The notes under the pieces were generated by a model that worked only from the letters and a program-made list of their open reading frames with translations, did no database searches and was not told the origin of the DNA. Position numbers and translations under genes: made by a program. Below, piece after piece: positions 9,173-17,657 of a stretch of 64,000 nt of DNA. Source of the DNA: Agromyces mediolanus (GTDB taxonomy: Bacteria; Actinomycetota; Actinomycetes; Actinomycetales; Microbacteriaceae); the NCBI RefSeq assembly GCF_023715325.1, contig NZ_JAMBNX010000007.1, forward strand, positions 186,001 to 250,000, written 5' to 3'. The stretch's first letter is position 1. Each line of letters opens with the position of its first letter.

Positions 9173-11461
9173 ATGCACTACGGACGCCCACTGCAGTTCG
9201 GCACCTTCGTCACGCCCGTGAACGACCCGCCGCAGCGCGCGGTGCAGCTCACGGAGCTCAGCGAGCAGCTCGGCTACGACCTCGTGACCTTCCAGGACCA
9301 CCCGTCCCAGCCGGCGTTCCACGACACGTGGACACTGCTCAGCTGGGCGGCGGCCCGCACGAGCCGCATCCACCTCGCCGGCAACGTGCTCAACCTGCCG
9401 CTGCAGCGCGAACCCGCGGTGCTCGCGCGAGCCAGCGCGAGCCTCGATCTCCTGAGCGACGGGCGCTTCGAGCTCGCCCTCGGCGCGGGCGGCTTCTGGG
9501 ACGCGATCGAGGCGATCGGCGGACGCCGGCTCACCCCGGGCCAGGCGGTCGACGCGCTCGACGAGGCGATCCGCATCATCCGCGGCACCTGGGATGTGTC
9601 GGAGCGGGGCCGCTTCGCCGTCGAGGGGGACTACTACCGGGTCGACGGCGCGAAGCGGGGGCCCGCGCCCGCCCACGACATCCCGATCTGGATCGGCGCG
9701 CTGAAGCCCCGGATGCTCCGCCTCATCGGCCGCGCCGGCGACGGCTGGCTGCCCTCGCTCGCCTACCTGCAGCCGGGCGACTACGCCGACTCGGCCGCGC
9801 GCATCGACGAGGCCGCGACGAAGGCGGGGCGCAACCCCGCCGAGATCCGGCGGCTCCTGAACGTCGCCGGCCGCTTCACCGCCGGGCGCGGTGGCGACGT
9901 CCGCTCCCGCGGCGGCATGGTCGAGGGCGCCCCCGCCGACTGGGTCGAGCAGCTGCTGCCCTACGTCGTCGAGGACGGCGCCGACACCTTCATCCTCGCC
10001 GGCGACGACCCGGCGAGCATGCAGCGCTTCATCGAGGAGGTGGCCCCCGCGCTGCGGGAGGCGGTCGAGCAGGAACTCGGGACGGATGCCTCGGCCGGCG
10101 CGATCCGCAGCACCGCGGCGCTCGCGAAGCGTCGACCCGGCATCGACTACGACGGGCTGCCTGCCTCGCTCGCCGCGACGGCGATCGAGCCCGGCGACGC
10201 GAAGTTCTCCCGGGTGCGGTCGACGTACCTGCGCGGCGGCGACCCGGGCCTCGTACTGCAGCCGACGACGCGCGAGGAGGTCGTCGCCGCAGTCGGCGTC
10301 GCGCGCGCCCACCCCGGTGTGCCGCTCGGCGTCCGCAGCGCCGGGCACGGCATCAGTGGGCGCTCGACGAACGACGGAGGGATCGTCATCGACCTCTCCC
10401 GGATGCGTCGCATCGAGGTGCTGGACGAGGCATCCCGGCTCGTGCGCATCGAACCGGGCGCCCGCTGGGCCGATGTCGCGGCCGCCCTCGAGCCGCACGG
10501 CTGGGCGCTGAGCTCCGGCGACTCCGGGGGCGTCGGCGTCGGCGGGCTCGCGACGGCGGGCGGCATCGGCTGGCTGGTGCGCGAGCACGGCCTCACGATC
10601 GACCACCTCCGCGCGGCCGAGCTCGTGCTCGCCGACGGCCGCACCGTGCGGGTGAGCGCCGAGGAGCACCCGGAGCTGTTCTGGGCGGTCCGGGGTGCGG
10701 GCGCGAACGTCGGCATCGTCACCGCCTTCGAGTTCGAGGCCGACGAGGTGGGCGTGCTCGCCTTCGGGCAGCTCACCTTCGACGCGAGCGACACGGCCGC
10801 GTTCCTGCTCGCCTGGAGCGACTGGGTGGTCGATGCCCCACGCGACCTCACGAGCTTCCTCATCGTGCAGCCCGGCAGCGCGAGTCGGCCGCCGCTCGCG
10901 CACGTGCTCGTCGTGGTCGACTCGGACGACGCCGACACGGTGCTCGAGCGGCTGAACCCGCTCGCCGACGCCGCACAGCTCGTCGCGCAGGACGTGCGAT
11001 TCACCACCTACCGCGGCATCGTGTCGAACGCGAGCGACGCGAGCCACAGCGCTGAGGGGGAGCCGCTCGCGCGCACCGGGCTCATCGGCCGATTCACGCC
11101 GGAGTTCGCCCGGGACGCGACGAGGTTCCTCGAAAGCGGGGCGAGCTACTTCTTCCAGGTGCGCGCCGCGGGCGGTGCCGTGCACGACGTGCCCGCCGAC
11201 GCCACCGCGTACGCGCACCGCGACGCGGAGTTCTCGGTCGTCGCGTTCGGCACGTCGAGCCGGCGCACGAGCGAGCGCTGGGACGAGCTGCTCGAGCCGC
11301 ACATGACGGGCGCCTACCTCAGCTTCGAGTCGGAGGTCGGGCCCGAGCGCCTCGCCGCCGCGTTCCCGCCCGCGACCCTCGAGCGGCTGCGCCGCATCAA
11401 GGCGGAGGTCGACCCGGACAACCTCTTCCGCGACAATGCCAATGTGACCCCCGCGGACTGA
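9173..11461 (+). CDS. Fusion of a luciferase-like (LLM) flavin monooxygenase and an FAD-linked berberine-bridge-type oxidase
   Basis: 762 residues containing two complete redox enzymes. Residues 1-300 are an F420/FMN luciferase-like TIM barrel (FGTFVTPVNDPPQRAVQL, TFQDHP, GRFELALGAGGFWDAI, PIWIGALKPRMLRLIGRAGD). Residues about 325-755 are a PCMH-type FAD domain with the flavin-attachment histidine in RSAGHGISGRS near residue 390, GGLATAGGIGWLVREHGLT, and a BBE C-terminus ending RRIKAEVDPDNLFR. The second flavin-linking cysteine of bicovalent oxidases is absent (GDSGGVGVGG). The reading frame is continuous with no frameshift. Function unknown, probably oxidation of a small hydrophobic or quinone-like compound. 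Confidence 0.88.
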   Translation: MHYGRPLQFGTFVTPVNDPPQRAVQLTELSEQLGYDLVTFQDHPSQPAFHDTWTLLSWAAARTSRIHLAGNVLNLPLQREPAVLARASASLDLLSDGRFELALGAGGFWDAIEAIGGRRLTPGQAVDALDEAIRIIRGTWDVSERGRFAVEGDYYRVDGAKRGPAPAHDIPIWIGALKPRMLRLIGRAGDGWLPSLAYLQPGDYADSAARIDEAATKAGRNPAEIRRLLNVAGRFTAGRGGDVRSRGGMVEGAPADWVEQLLPYVVEDGADTFILAGDDPASMQRFIEEVAPALREAVEQELGTDASAGAIRSTAALAKRRPGIDYDGLPASLAATAIEPGDAKFSRVRSTYLRGGDPGLVLQPTTREEVVAAVGVARAHPGVPLGVRSAGHGISGRSTNDGGIVIDLSRMRRIEVLDEASRLVRIEPGARWADVAAALEPHGWALSSGDSGGVGVGGLATAGGIGWLVREHGLTIDHLRAAELVLADGRTVRVSAEEHPELFWAVRGAGANVGIVTAFEFEADEVGVLAFGQLTFDASDTAAFLLAWSDWVVDAPRDLTSFLIVQPGSASRPPLAHVLVVVDSDDADTVLERLNPLADAAQLVAQDVRFTTYRGIVSNASDASHSAEGEPLARTGLIGRFTPEFARDATRFLESGASYFFQVRAAGGAVHDVPADATAYAHRDAEFSVVAFGTSSRRTSERWDELLEPHMTGAYLSFESEVGPERLAAAFPPATLERLRRIKAEVDPDNLFRDNANVTPAD

Positions 11462-11485
11462 GCCCGGGTCCGGAAGGGGTCCGCC

Positions 11486-11821
11486 ATGGCCTGGCTCTTC
11501 CTCTCGCTGGCGATCGCCTTCGAGGTCGCCGCGACGAGCTTCATCGGTAAGACCGAGGGCTTCACGAAGCTCTGGTGGACGGTCGGCGTGCTCGCCGGGT
11601 ACGGCGTTTCCTTCCTGATGCTCGCGCAGGCGGTGCGGGAGCTCGAGATCGGCATCGTCTACGCGATCTGGTCGGGCGTCGGCACGGCGGCGATCGTCGC
11701 GATCGGGGTGCTGTTCCTCGGTGAGAGCCTGACCGTCCCGAAGCTCATCGGCATCGGGCTGATCATCGCCGGTGTGATCGTGCTGAACGTCTTCGCGGGG
11801 CACTCCGCCGCGCACGCCTGA
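11486..11821 (+). CDS. Small multidrug resistance (SMR) efflux protein
   Basis: 111-residue, four-helix proton-coupled drug/quaternary-ammonium exporter of the EmrE/QacE family. The essential membrane glutamate is Glu13 in LAIAFEVAATSF, and the family segments YAIWSGVGTA and IGVLFLGE are present. It begins 24 bases after the fusion oxidoreductase in the same direction with a GGAAGGGG element upstream, so the two are probably one transcript, consistent with a detoxification unit under the HxlR regulator. Confidence 0.92.
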   Translation: MAWLFLSLAIAFEVAATSFIGKTEGFTKLWWTVGVLAGYGVSFLMLAQAVRELEIGIVYAIWSGVGTAAIVAIGVLFLGESLTVPKLIGIGLIIAGVIVLNVFAGHSAAHA

Positions 11822-11893
11822 GCGAGCGCGCGCCGCGCCTGCCGCTCGCGGGGAAGGGGGGTGCGGGCGAGGGGTGCCGGTGGCCCGCGGCGC

Positions 11894-11922
11894 TTGCGGC
11901 ATCCGCCTCTCGTGATTAAACT
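11894..11922 (+). promoter_or_regulatory. Promoter of the YhgE/Pip operon
   Basis: TTGCGG at 11894-11899 and TAAACT at 11917-11922 are separated by 17 bases, a good sigma-70/SigA arrangement. The -10 box overlaps the palindrome at 11920-11933, so a repressor bound there would block initiation. Confidence 0.6.
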
Positions 11923-11933
11923 GACTGGTCAGT
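11920..11933. promoter_or_regulatory. Palindromic operator, probably for the TetR regulator at 14828
   Basis: ACTGAC-TG-GTCAGT is an inverted repeat with 6-base arms that overlaps the -10 box and likely start site of the operon. Short palindromes of this type are usual for TetR repressors, and the last gene of the operon encodes one, suggesting autorepression. Confidence 0.6.
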
Positions 11934-11979
11934 ACAAAGACGTGCGCACCCATCCACTGCACGAATCGAAGGAACGCAC

Positions 11980-12693
11980 GTGCCGACCATCGCCAGGGCG
12001 ACCGCCCTCGCCCTCGAATCCAAGCGCGGCCCCGTCTACGGGCCGCTCGACCTCCGTATCGACGGGGGACTCACCGTTCTGCACGGCCCCTCCGGCAGCG
12101 GTCGCACCAGTCTTCTGCTCACCCTCGCCGGCCGGATGAAGCCGACCGGCGGCGAGCTCGAGACCCTCGGCCGCGAGCTGCCCCGCAGCGCCCGTCGTGT
12201 GCAGCGGGAGTCCGCCATCGCCGGCTTCGAGGGCATCGACGCGCTCGAGGAATCCGTGACCGTCGCGGCGGCGGTCCGCGAGCGCGCCGCCTGGATCTCG
12301 CCGTGGTGGACCTTCGTGCGCCGCCCCGACGAGGAGACGCTGCGCGGCATCCTCGGTCCCGTCTTCGGCGAGGTGCCCCTGCCTGCACCCGACACCGTCA
12401 TCTGGGAGCTGGACGAGGCGCAGACCGCGCTCTTCCGGATCGCGCTCGCGATGATGAGCGACCCCCGGATGCTCTGCTTCGACGGCCTCGACGCGCTGGC
12501 CTCGCCGGCCGCTCGCGACGCCGTCTGGCTCGGCCTCGACGCGATCGCCCGATCGGGCGCCGCCGTCGTCGTCTCGGCCGCCGCCCCCGAGCCTCGACGC
12601 TGGACCGAGCTCGGTATCGCGCCGGCCAGCCACTCCATCCTTCCGGCCGCCGACGACGCCGACGGCCTCGACCTCCTCCTGGAGCACGCCTGA
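11980..12693 (+). CDS. ABC-type ATPase with degenerate catalytic motifs, partner of YhgE/Pip protein
   Basis: 237-residue protein with ABC ATPase fold, first gene of a three-gene operon. Walker A reads GPSGSGRTSLL with Arg in place of the catalytic Lys, the signature is reduced to LDEAQ, and Walker B is CFDGLD with Gly in place of the catalytic Glu. The protein is therefore unlikely to hydrolyse ATP normally and may be a regulatory or structural nucleotide-binding partner of the membrane protein that follows. GTG start with AAGGAA upstream; its TGA shares one base with the next ATG. Confidence 0.82.
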   Translation: MPTIARATALALESKRGPVYGPLDLRIDGGLTVLHGPSGSGRTSLLLTLAGRMKPTGGELETLGRELPRSARRVQRESAIAGFEGIDALEESVTVAAAVRERAAWISPWWTFVRRPDEETLRGILGPVFGEVPLPAPDTVIWELDEAQTALFRIALAMMSDPRMLCFDGLDALASPAARDAVWLGLDAIARSGAAVVVSAAAPEPRRWTELGIAPASHSILPAADDADGLDLLLEHA

Positions 12694-14780
12694 TGTTCGC
12701 CTTCCTCTCACCCGGCACCGAGCTGCGCCGCTTCCGCAAGGGAACCCTGCCGAAGATCGCCATCGCAGTGCTGCTGTTCATCCCGCTCATCTACGGCGCG
12801 CTCTACCTCTGGGCGTTCTGGGCGCCCACCGACGAGCTGAAGAACCTGCCCGTCGCCCTCGTGAACGAGGACGCCGGCGCCCGCCTCGACGGCGACCGCG
12901 TCACCGCGGGCGACGATCTCGTGACCGAGCTGACCGACGGCGGCCAGCTCGACTGGCAGGTCACGGACGCGGCGGATGCCTCGAGCGGCGTCGCCTCCGG
13001 CGACTACTACTTCGCGGTCACCATCCCGCGGGACTTCTCCGAGCGGGCGGTCTCGGTCGGCACGGACGAGCCCCGCCCGGCGAACGTCGAGGTCGACTAC
13101 AACGACGCCAACAACTTCCTCGCCTCCACCCTCGGCAAGCAGGCCATGGTGCAGCTGAAGGACGCCGTCGCCGAGCAGGTCTCGAAGCGCACCGCCGACA
13201 CCCTGCTCGTCGGGATCAACGACGCGGGCGACGGCATCCGCCGGGCCGCCGACGGTGCCGGGCAGCTCGCCGACGGGGTCGCCACCGCCAACACGGGGGC
13301 CGGCGCCCTCGTCGTCGGCATCGGGGAGCTCGCCGACGGGGCGGGACAGCTCGACGCGGGCGCGATCCGCCTGGCTGACGGCTCGGGCACGCTCGCCGAC
13401 GGCCTCGCCCAGCTGCGCGACGGCGCCGGTGAGCTGTCCGGCGGTGCCGCCCGGCTCGCCGACGGCTCGGCGGTGCTCGCCGGCAAGGTCGGCGACGCGG
13501 CATCCGGATCCCAGGCCCTCGCCGCCGGCGCGCACGCGCTCGCCGACGGCGCCGGCGCCCTCAGCGGCGGCACCGCCGCGCTCGCGGGCGGAACCGGCAC
13601 GCTGGCCGGCGGCCTCGACGAGCTCCTCGCCGCGATGCAGGCGCACCCGGAGGTGCCCGCGGCCGCCTACCTCGACAGCGTGCAGCAGCTCGCCGACGGC
13701 GCCGGGGAGCTGAACGGACAGGCGCAGGCCGCGATTCCCGGCGCGCAGGAGTACGCCGCGAAGAGCGCCGGCTTCGCCGGCAAGACCGACGAGCTCGCCG
13801 CCGCGCTCGCCGCGGGACAGCCCGGGGCGCAGGAGCTCGCCGCCGGAGCCGCCCAGCTCCGCGACGGCACGGCCGCGCTCGCGGCGAAGTCGGGCGACGC
13901 GGCATCCGGGGCCCGGACCCTCGCCGACGGTGCGGCGACCCTCGCTGGCGGCACCGACTCGCTCGTGAACGGCACGGGGGAGCTCGCCGCAGGCGGCACG
14001 AAGCTCGCCACCGGCGCCGGACAACTCGCCGACGGCAGCCGCACCCTCGCCGACGAGCTCGGTGCCGGAGCCGCAGAGGCCCCACAGCTGAGCCGCGCCG
14101 ACCTCGAGTCGAAGTCCGAGGTGATGTCGGCCCCCGTCGCGCTCGACGAGCGCTGGCAGCACGAGTCAAAGAGCTTCGGCGAGGGCTTCGCCCCGTTCTT
14201 CATCGCCCTCGCGACGTTCGTCGGCGGCCTCATCACGTGGCTCATCCTGCGGGCACTGCCGAGCCGCGCCCTCGCCGCGGGCGCCACCGGGCTCCGCGCC
14301 GTGATGACCGGATTCCTGCCCGCCATGGCGATCGGCCTCGGCCAGGTCGTGATCATGGTGCTGGTGCTCGTCTACGGCATCGGGCTCGAACCGCAGTACT
14401 GGCTCGGCACCGCGGCGTTCATCTATCTCGTGACGCTCGCGTTCCTCGCGCTGCAGCAGATGTTCATCGTCGTGCTCGGCAGCGCGGCGGGGCGCGTGGT
14501 GAGCCTCGTGCTGCTCATGCTGCAGCTCAGCAGTTCCGGCGGCACGTATCCGGTGGAGACGACGCCCGCCTTCTTCCAGGCGCTGCATCCGTTCATGCCG
14601 GCCACCTACGTCGTGAACGGCCTCCGCGAACTGATCACCGGAGGCGTCGACTCTAGACTGTGGCTCTCGGTGCTCGTCATGGCCGGCATCCTCGTCGGAT
14701 CGCTCGCGATCAGCGCCTGGAGCGCCGGCAGGCAGCGGGTCTGGAGCATCGGCCGGCTGCACCCCGAGCTCGTGATCTGA
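12693..14780 (+). CDS. YhgE/Pip family membrane protein
   Basis: 695-residue membrane protein of the family of phage infection protein and type VII-linked YhgE. One N-terminal helix (IAIAVLLFIPLIYGALYL), a large outside domain, then about five C-terminal helices from FFIALATFVGGLITWL onward, in the style of ABC-2 permeases. The outside part, residues about 180-455, is a long array of degenerate repeats around LADGAGQL/LAGGTGTL, which usually form an extended helical stalk. The start is fixed by the overlap with the ATPase stop. Probably exports or anchors a cell-surface component. Confidence 0.9.
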   Translation: MFAFLSPGTELRRFRKGTLPKIAIAVLLFIPLIYGALYLWAFWAPTDELKNLPVALVNEDAGARLDGDRVTAGDDLVTELTDGGQLDWQVTDAADASSGVASGDYYFAVTIPRDFSERAVSVGTDEPRPANVEVDYNDANNFLASTLGKQAMVQLKDAVAEQVSKRTADTLLVGINDAGDGIRRAADGAGQLADGVATANTGAGALVVGIGELADGAGQLDAGAIRLADGSGTLADGLAQLRDGAGELSGGAARLADGSAVLAGKVGDAASGSQALAAGAHALADGAGALSGGTAALAGGTGTLAGGLDELLAAMQAHPEVPAAAYLDSVQQLADGAGELNGQAQAAIPGAQEYAAKSAGFAGKTDELAAALAAGQPGAQELAAGAAQLRDGTAALAAKSGDAASGARTLADGAATLAGGTDSLVNGTGELAAGGTKLATGAGQLADGSRTLADELGAGAAEAPQLSRADLESKSEVMSAPVALDERWQHESKSFGEGFAPFFIALATFVGGLITWLILRALPSRALAAGATGLRAVMTGFLPAMAIGLGQVVIMVLVLVYGIGLEPQYWLGTAAFIYLVTLAFLALQQMFIVVLGSAAGRVVSLVLLMLQLSSSGGTYPVETTPAFFQALHPFMPATYVVNGLRELITGGVDSRLWLSVLVMAGILVGSLAISAWSAGRQRVWSIGRLHPELVI

Positions 14781-14827
14781 GCCGACCAGCCCGGACCGCC
14801 CGACCGCCCGAACAGGAGAGGACCCCC

Positions 14828-15412
14828 GTGGCCCGCACCAGCACGACGAAGCGCCAGATCCTCGACGCCGCGCTCGAGCTGGCGGCGACGAAAGGCATCA
14901 CCGGCACGACCATGGACGAGGTCGCCGAGCGCGCCGGCGTCGCCAAAGGCAGCCTGTACTACAACTTCAGCTCGAAGGACCTGCTCTTCGAGGCCCTGCT
15001 GAAGGAGCGGGTCGGTGCCCTCGCCGAGTCGCTGCGGCGCGCGAAAGGCGAGCGTCGCGGGCAGGAGGCCATCGAGGCCCTGGTCGCGGAGCTGCTCGAC
15101 GTGATCGCGGCGAACTCGGCGCTCGCGAAGCTGATGGCGGCGGAGATCTTCCGCACCGACCGGGCCTGGCAGGAGACGCTGTTCGCGCTCCGGCACGAGG
15201 CGTTGGCCGTGTTCGCCGAGGCGATCGCCGAGGCCTCCGGTCCCGCTGGTGCGGGGCGCACGGATGCCTCGGCCGCGGCCGCGGCGGGCCTGCGAGCGTC
15301 CGCCGTGTTCGGCGCGGTGCTGATGGCGGGGCTCGAGTGGCTCGTCTTCGAGCCGGATCGCGACCGCGCCGAGGTCGCCGCCGCGATCCTCGCCACCCTC
15401 CGCCCCGCCTGA
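14828..15412 (+). CDS. TetR family regulator of the YhgE/Pip operon
   Basis: 194-residue repressor. N-terminal HTH is intact (ILDAALELAATKGITGTTMDEVAERAGVAK then GSLYYNFSSKDLLFEALL), followed by a helical ligand domain with an Ala-rich C-terminus. AGGAGAGG lies upstream of the GTG. It is third in the operon, 47 bases after the membrane protein, and probably binds the palindrome at 11920. Confidence 0.9.
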   Translation: MARTSTTKRQILDAALELAATKGITGTTMDEVAERAGVAKGSLYYNFSSKDLLFEALLKERVGALAESLRRAKGERRGQEAIEALVAELLDVIAANSALAKLMAAEIFRTDRAWQETLFALRHEALAVFAEAIAEASGPAGAGRTDASAAAAAGLRASAVFGAVLMAGLEWLVFEPDRDRAEVAAAILATLRPA

Positions 15413-15463
15413 CCGACCCGGGAGGACGTGAGCGGAGGACCCGGGAGGGCGGGAGCGGGTCGG
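15413..15463. terminator. Possible hairpin terminator between convergent genes
   Basis: CCGACCCG at 15413-15420 can pair with CGGGTCGG at 15456-15463. The loop is long (35 bases) and no T-tract follows, so the call rests mainly on its place between the convergent TetR and LysR genes. Confidence 0.3.
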
Positions 15464-15481
15464 AGAGCGGCGCCGCCCCGC

Positions 15482-16411
15482 CTAGACCGGGCGGGAGGAA
15501 CGGCGGGCGATCGCGACGAGCTCCGCGGCGGCCTCTCCCGGGCGGGCGGTCGCCCGGCGCACGGCGCGCAGCCGCCGGCGGAGCTCGAGGCCGTCCACCG
15601 GCACCTCGACGAGGTCGCCGCGGGTGATCCAGCCGGCGACGGCGAGCTCGCTGAGCACCGCCGGCCCGGCACCCGCGGCGGCACTCACCCGCACGGCGGC
15701 ATTGCTGCCCAGTTCGAGGCTCGGCGCGGCGAGCTCGTGCTCCGGAATCCCGAGCCGATCGAGGGCGGCGGCCAGCGTCGCCCGGGTGCCCGAGCCGCCT
15801 TCGCGCACGACGAGCGGGGTCGCGGCGAGCTCGGCGGGCGTCAGCCGGCGTCGCCGCGCCCACGGATGGTCGGGGGCCACGACGACGACGAGCCGATCGT
15901 CGGCGACGGTGACACTGCGGAGCCCCGCCGGGACACGCGGCGTCTCGACGAAGCCGAGCTCGCACGCCCCCGAGGCGACGAGCGCGAAGACCTCGGCCGA
16001 GTTCGCGACGCGCAGCTGCACCTCGAGCTCGGGGCGGGCTCGACGGAGCCGGGCGAGCCAGGCGGGCGCGAGGTACTCCGCGACGGTGAGGCTCGCGGCG
16101 ACGTCGAGGTGCGCCGCCCGGTCGGCGCGGAGCGCGGCGCTCGCGGTCATCAGCTCGCGGGCATCGTCGAGCACGCGGCGGGCCCAGTCGGCGACGGCGG
16201 TTCCCTCGGGGGTGAGCCGGGAACCGCGCGGATGCCTCGCCACCAGGTCGAGCCCGAGGTCCGCCTCGAGCCGGGTGATGGCGCGGCTCGCGTTCGGCTG
16301 GGCCATCCCCACCGCTCGCGCCGCAGCGCCGAGGCCGCCGTGCTCGGCCACGGCGACCAGGAGTTCGAGCACGGCGAGGTCCGGCCAGCGCTGCGCAGTC
16401 GTCGAAGACAT
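15482..16411 (-). CDS. LysR family regulator of the YeiH-type transporter
   Basis: 309 residues with N-terminal winged helix (LVAVAEHGGLGAAARAVGMA, then QPNASRAITRLEADLGLDL) and a typical effector domain (LDVAASLTVAEYLAPAWLARL, ELGFVETPRVP). It is divergent from the YeiH-type exporter, and a perfect LysR-type palindrome covers its own start codon, implying autorepression and activation of the neighbour. LysR/YeiH pairs are common and are linked to sulfite, sulfate or cysteine-related compounds. Confidence 0.9.
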   Translation of the reverse strand: MSSTTAQRWPDLAVLELLVAVAEHGGLGAAARAVGMAQPNASRAITRLEADLGLDLVARHPRGSRLTPEGTAVADWARRVLDDARELMTASAALRADRAAHLDVAASLTVAEYLAPAWLARLRRARPELEVQLRVANSAEVFALVASGACELGFVETPRVPAGLRSVTVADDRLVVVVAPDHPWARRRRLTPAELAATPLVVREGGSGTRATLAAALDRLGIPEHELAAPSLELGSNAAVRVSAAAGAGPAVLSELAVAGWITRGDLVEVPVDGLELRRRLRAVRRATARPGEAAAELVAIARRSSRPV

Positions 16412-16425
16412 ATCACGATGATATG
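16409..16425. promoter_or_regulatory. LysR-type binding site (T-N11-A palindrome)
   Basis: CATATCA-CGA-TGATATG is a perfect 17-base inverted repeat, with the classical T-N11-A core inside. It includes the first bases of the LysR start codon, so binding would block that gene, and it lies about 57 bases before the chosen start of the transporter, a good distance for activation. Confidence 0.75.
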
Positions 16426-16481
16426 ACTCGATGCCCGATCGACGGCTACTGCGATCGCCGCACCCCGCCCAGAGTGGACTG

Positions 16482-17543
16482 GTGAGCAGTCCCAGCACTC
16501 CCAGCAACCCCAGCCCAGCCGCACACCCGGGCGCCCGCTCGCTGCGCCTGCGCGCCCTCGCTCCCGGGCTGGCGCTGGCCCTCGCGGCGGCGGGGGTCTC
16601 GCTCGCGCTCACGCTCGTGCTGCCGACGCTGAGCGCGCTCCTCGTCGCGATCGTGCTCGGGGTCGCCTGCCGGAACCTCCTGCCGCTCCCGGCGTCGCTC
16701 GATCCGGGCCTGGCGCTCGCGGCGAAGCGCCTGCTGCGGATCGGCATCGTGCTGCTCGGCCTGCAGCTCGTGCTCGGCGACATCCTCGCGCTCGGACCGG
16801 GGATGATCGCGGTCGTCGTCGCGATCGTCGCCGTCGGCATCCTGGCGACCCTCGCCATCGGTCGTGCGCTGGGCGTGTCGCCGACGCAGCGCCTCCTCAT
16901 CGCCTGCGGTTTCTCGATCTGCGGGGCCGCCGCGGTCGCCGCCGTCGACGGCGTGATCGAGACGGAGGAGGAAGAGGAGGTCGTCACCGCCCTCGCGCTC
17001 GTCGTGCTGTTCGGCACGCTGATGATCCCGCTGATCCCCCTGCTCGGCTCGGCGCTCGGACTCGGCGAGCTGCGCACCGGGCTGTGGGCGGGCGGCTCGA
17101 TCCACGAGGTCGCCCAGGTGGTGGCCGCTGGGTCGGCGATCGGCGGGGCGGGGCTCGCCGCGGCCGTCGTCGTGAAGCTCGCCCGCGTGCTGCTGCTCGC
17201 ACCCGTGCTCGCCGTGATCTCGGTGCAGCGCCGTCGCGCCATGCGCCGCGAGCAGCCCGGTGGCGGCGTCGCCGCGGGCAAGCGCCCGCCGATCGTGCCG
17301 CTCTTCGTCGTCGGCTTCCTCGCCATGGTGCTCGTGCGGTGGACCGGCGTTCTGCCCGCCGGGGTGCTCGCCGGTGCCGGGGTCGTGCAGACGGTGCTGC
17401 TCGCGATGGCGATGTTCGCCCTCGGCACGGGGGTGCGGTTCTCGATGTTCCGCCGGGTGGGCTTCCGTCCCGTCGCGCTCGCCGGCGCGTCGACGCTGGT
17501 CGTCGCGGGCGTCGCGCTCGGCGGCGTGCTCGTGGCGGGCTGA
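16482..17543 (+). CDS. YeiH family putative sulfate/anion exporter
   Basis: Integral membrane protein, 353 residues, of family UPF0324/YeiH, with about ten helices. Signature segments are KRLLRIGIVLLGLQL, IACGFSICGAAAVAAVDGVI, and WAGGSIHEVAQVVAAG. The GTG at 16482 is preferred over an ATG at 16431 because the LysR site at 16409-16425 would leave no room for a promoter before 16431. Substrate is inferred from family annotation only. Confidence 0.85.
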   Translation: MSSPSTPSNPSPAAHPGARSLRLRALAPGLALALAAAGVSLALTLVLPTLSALLVAIVLGVACRNLLPLPASLDPGLALAAKRLLRIGIVLLGLQLVLGDILALGPGMIAVVVAIVAVGILATLAIGRALGVSPTQRLLIACGFSICGAAAVAAVDGVIETEEEEEVVTALALVVLFGTLMIPLIPLLGSALGLGELRTGLWAGGSIHEVAQVVAAGSAIGGAGLAAAVVVKLARVLLLAPVLAVISVQRRRAMRREQPGGGVAAGKRPPIVPLFVVGFLAMVLVRWTGVLPAGVLAGAGVVQTVLLAMAMFALGTGVRFSMFRRVGFRPVALAGASTLVVAGVALGGVLVAG

Positions 17544-17657
17544 GCCCCGGCCGGCGCATCCCGGGCCGTCGATCCGCGACGCGCTGCCGCGCTCTCGGCA
17601 TCCTCCCTGAATGCGTCGATACCGTGACGATTTCGCCGGCCGACCGGAGGAGACCGG

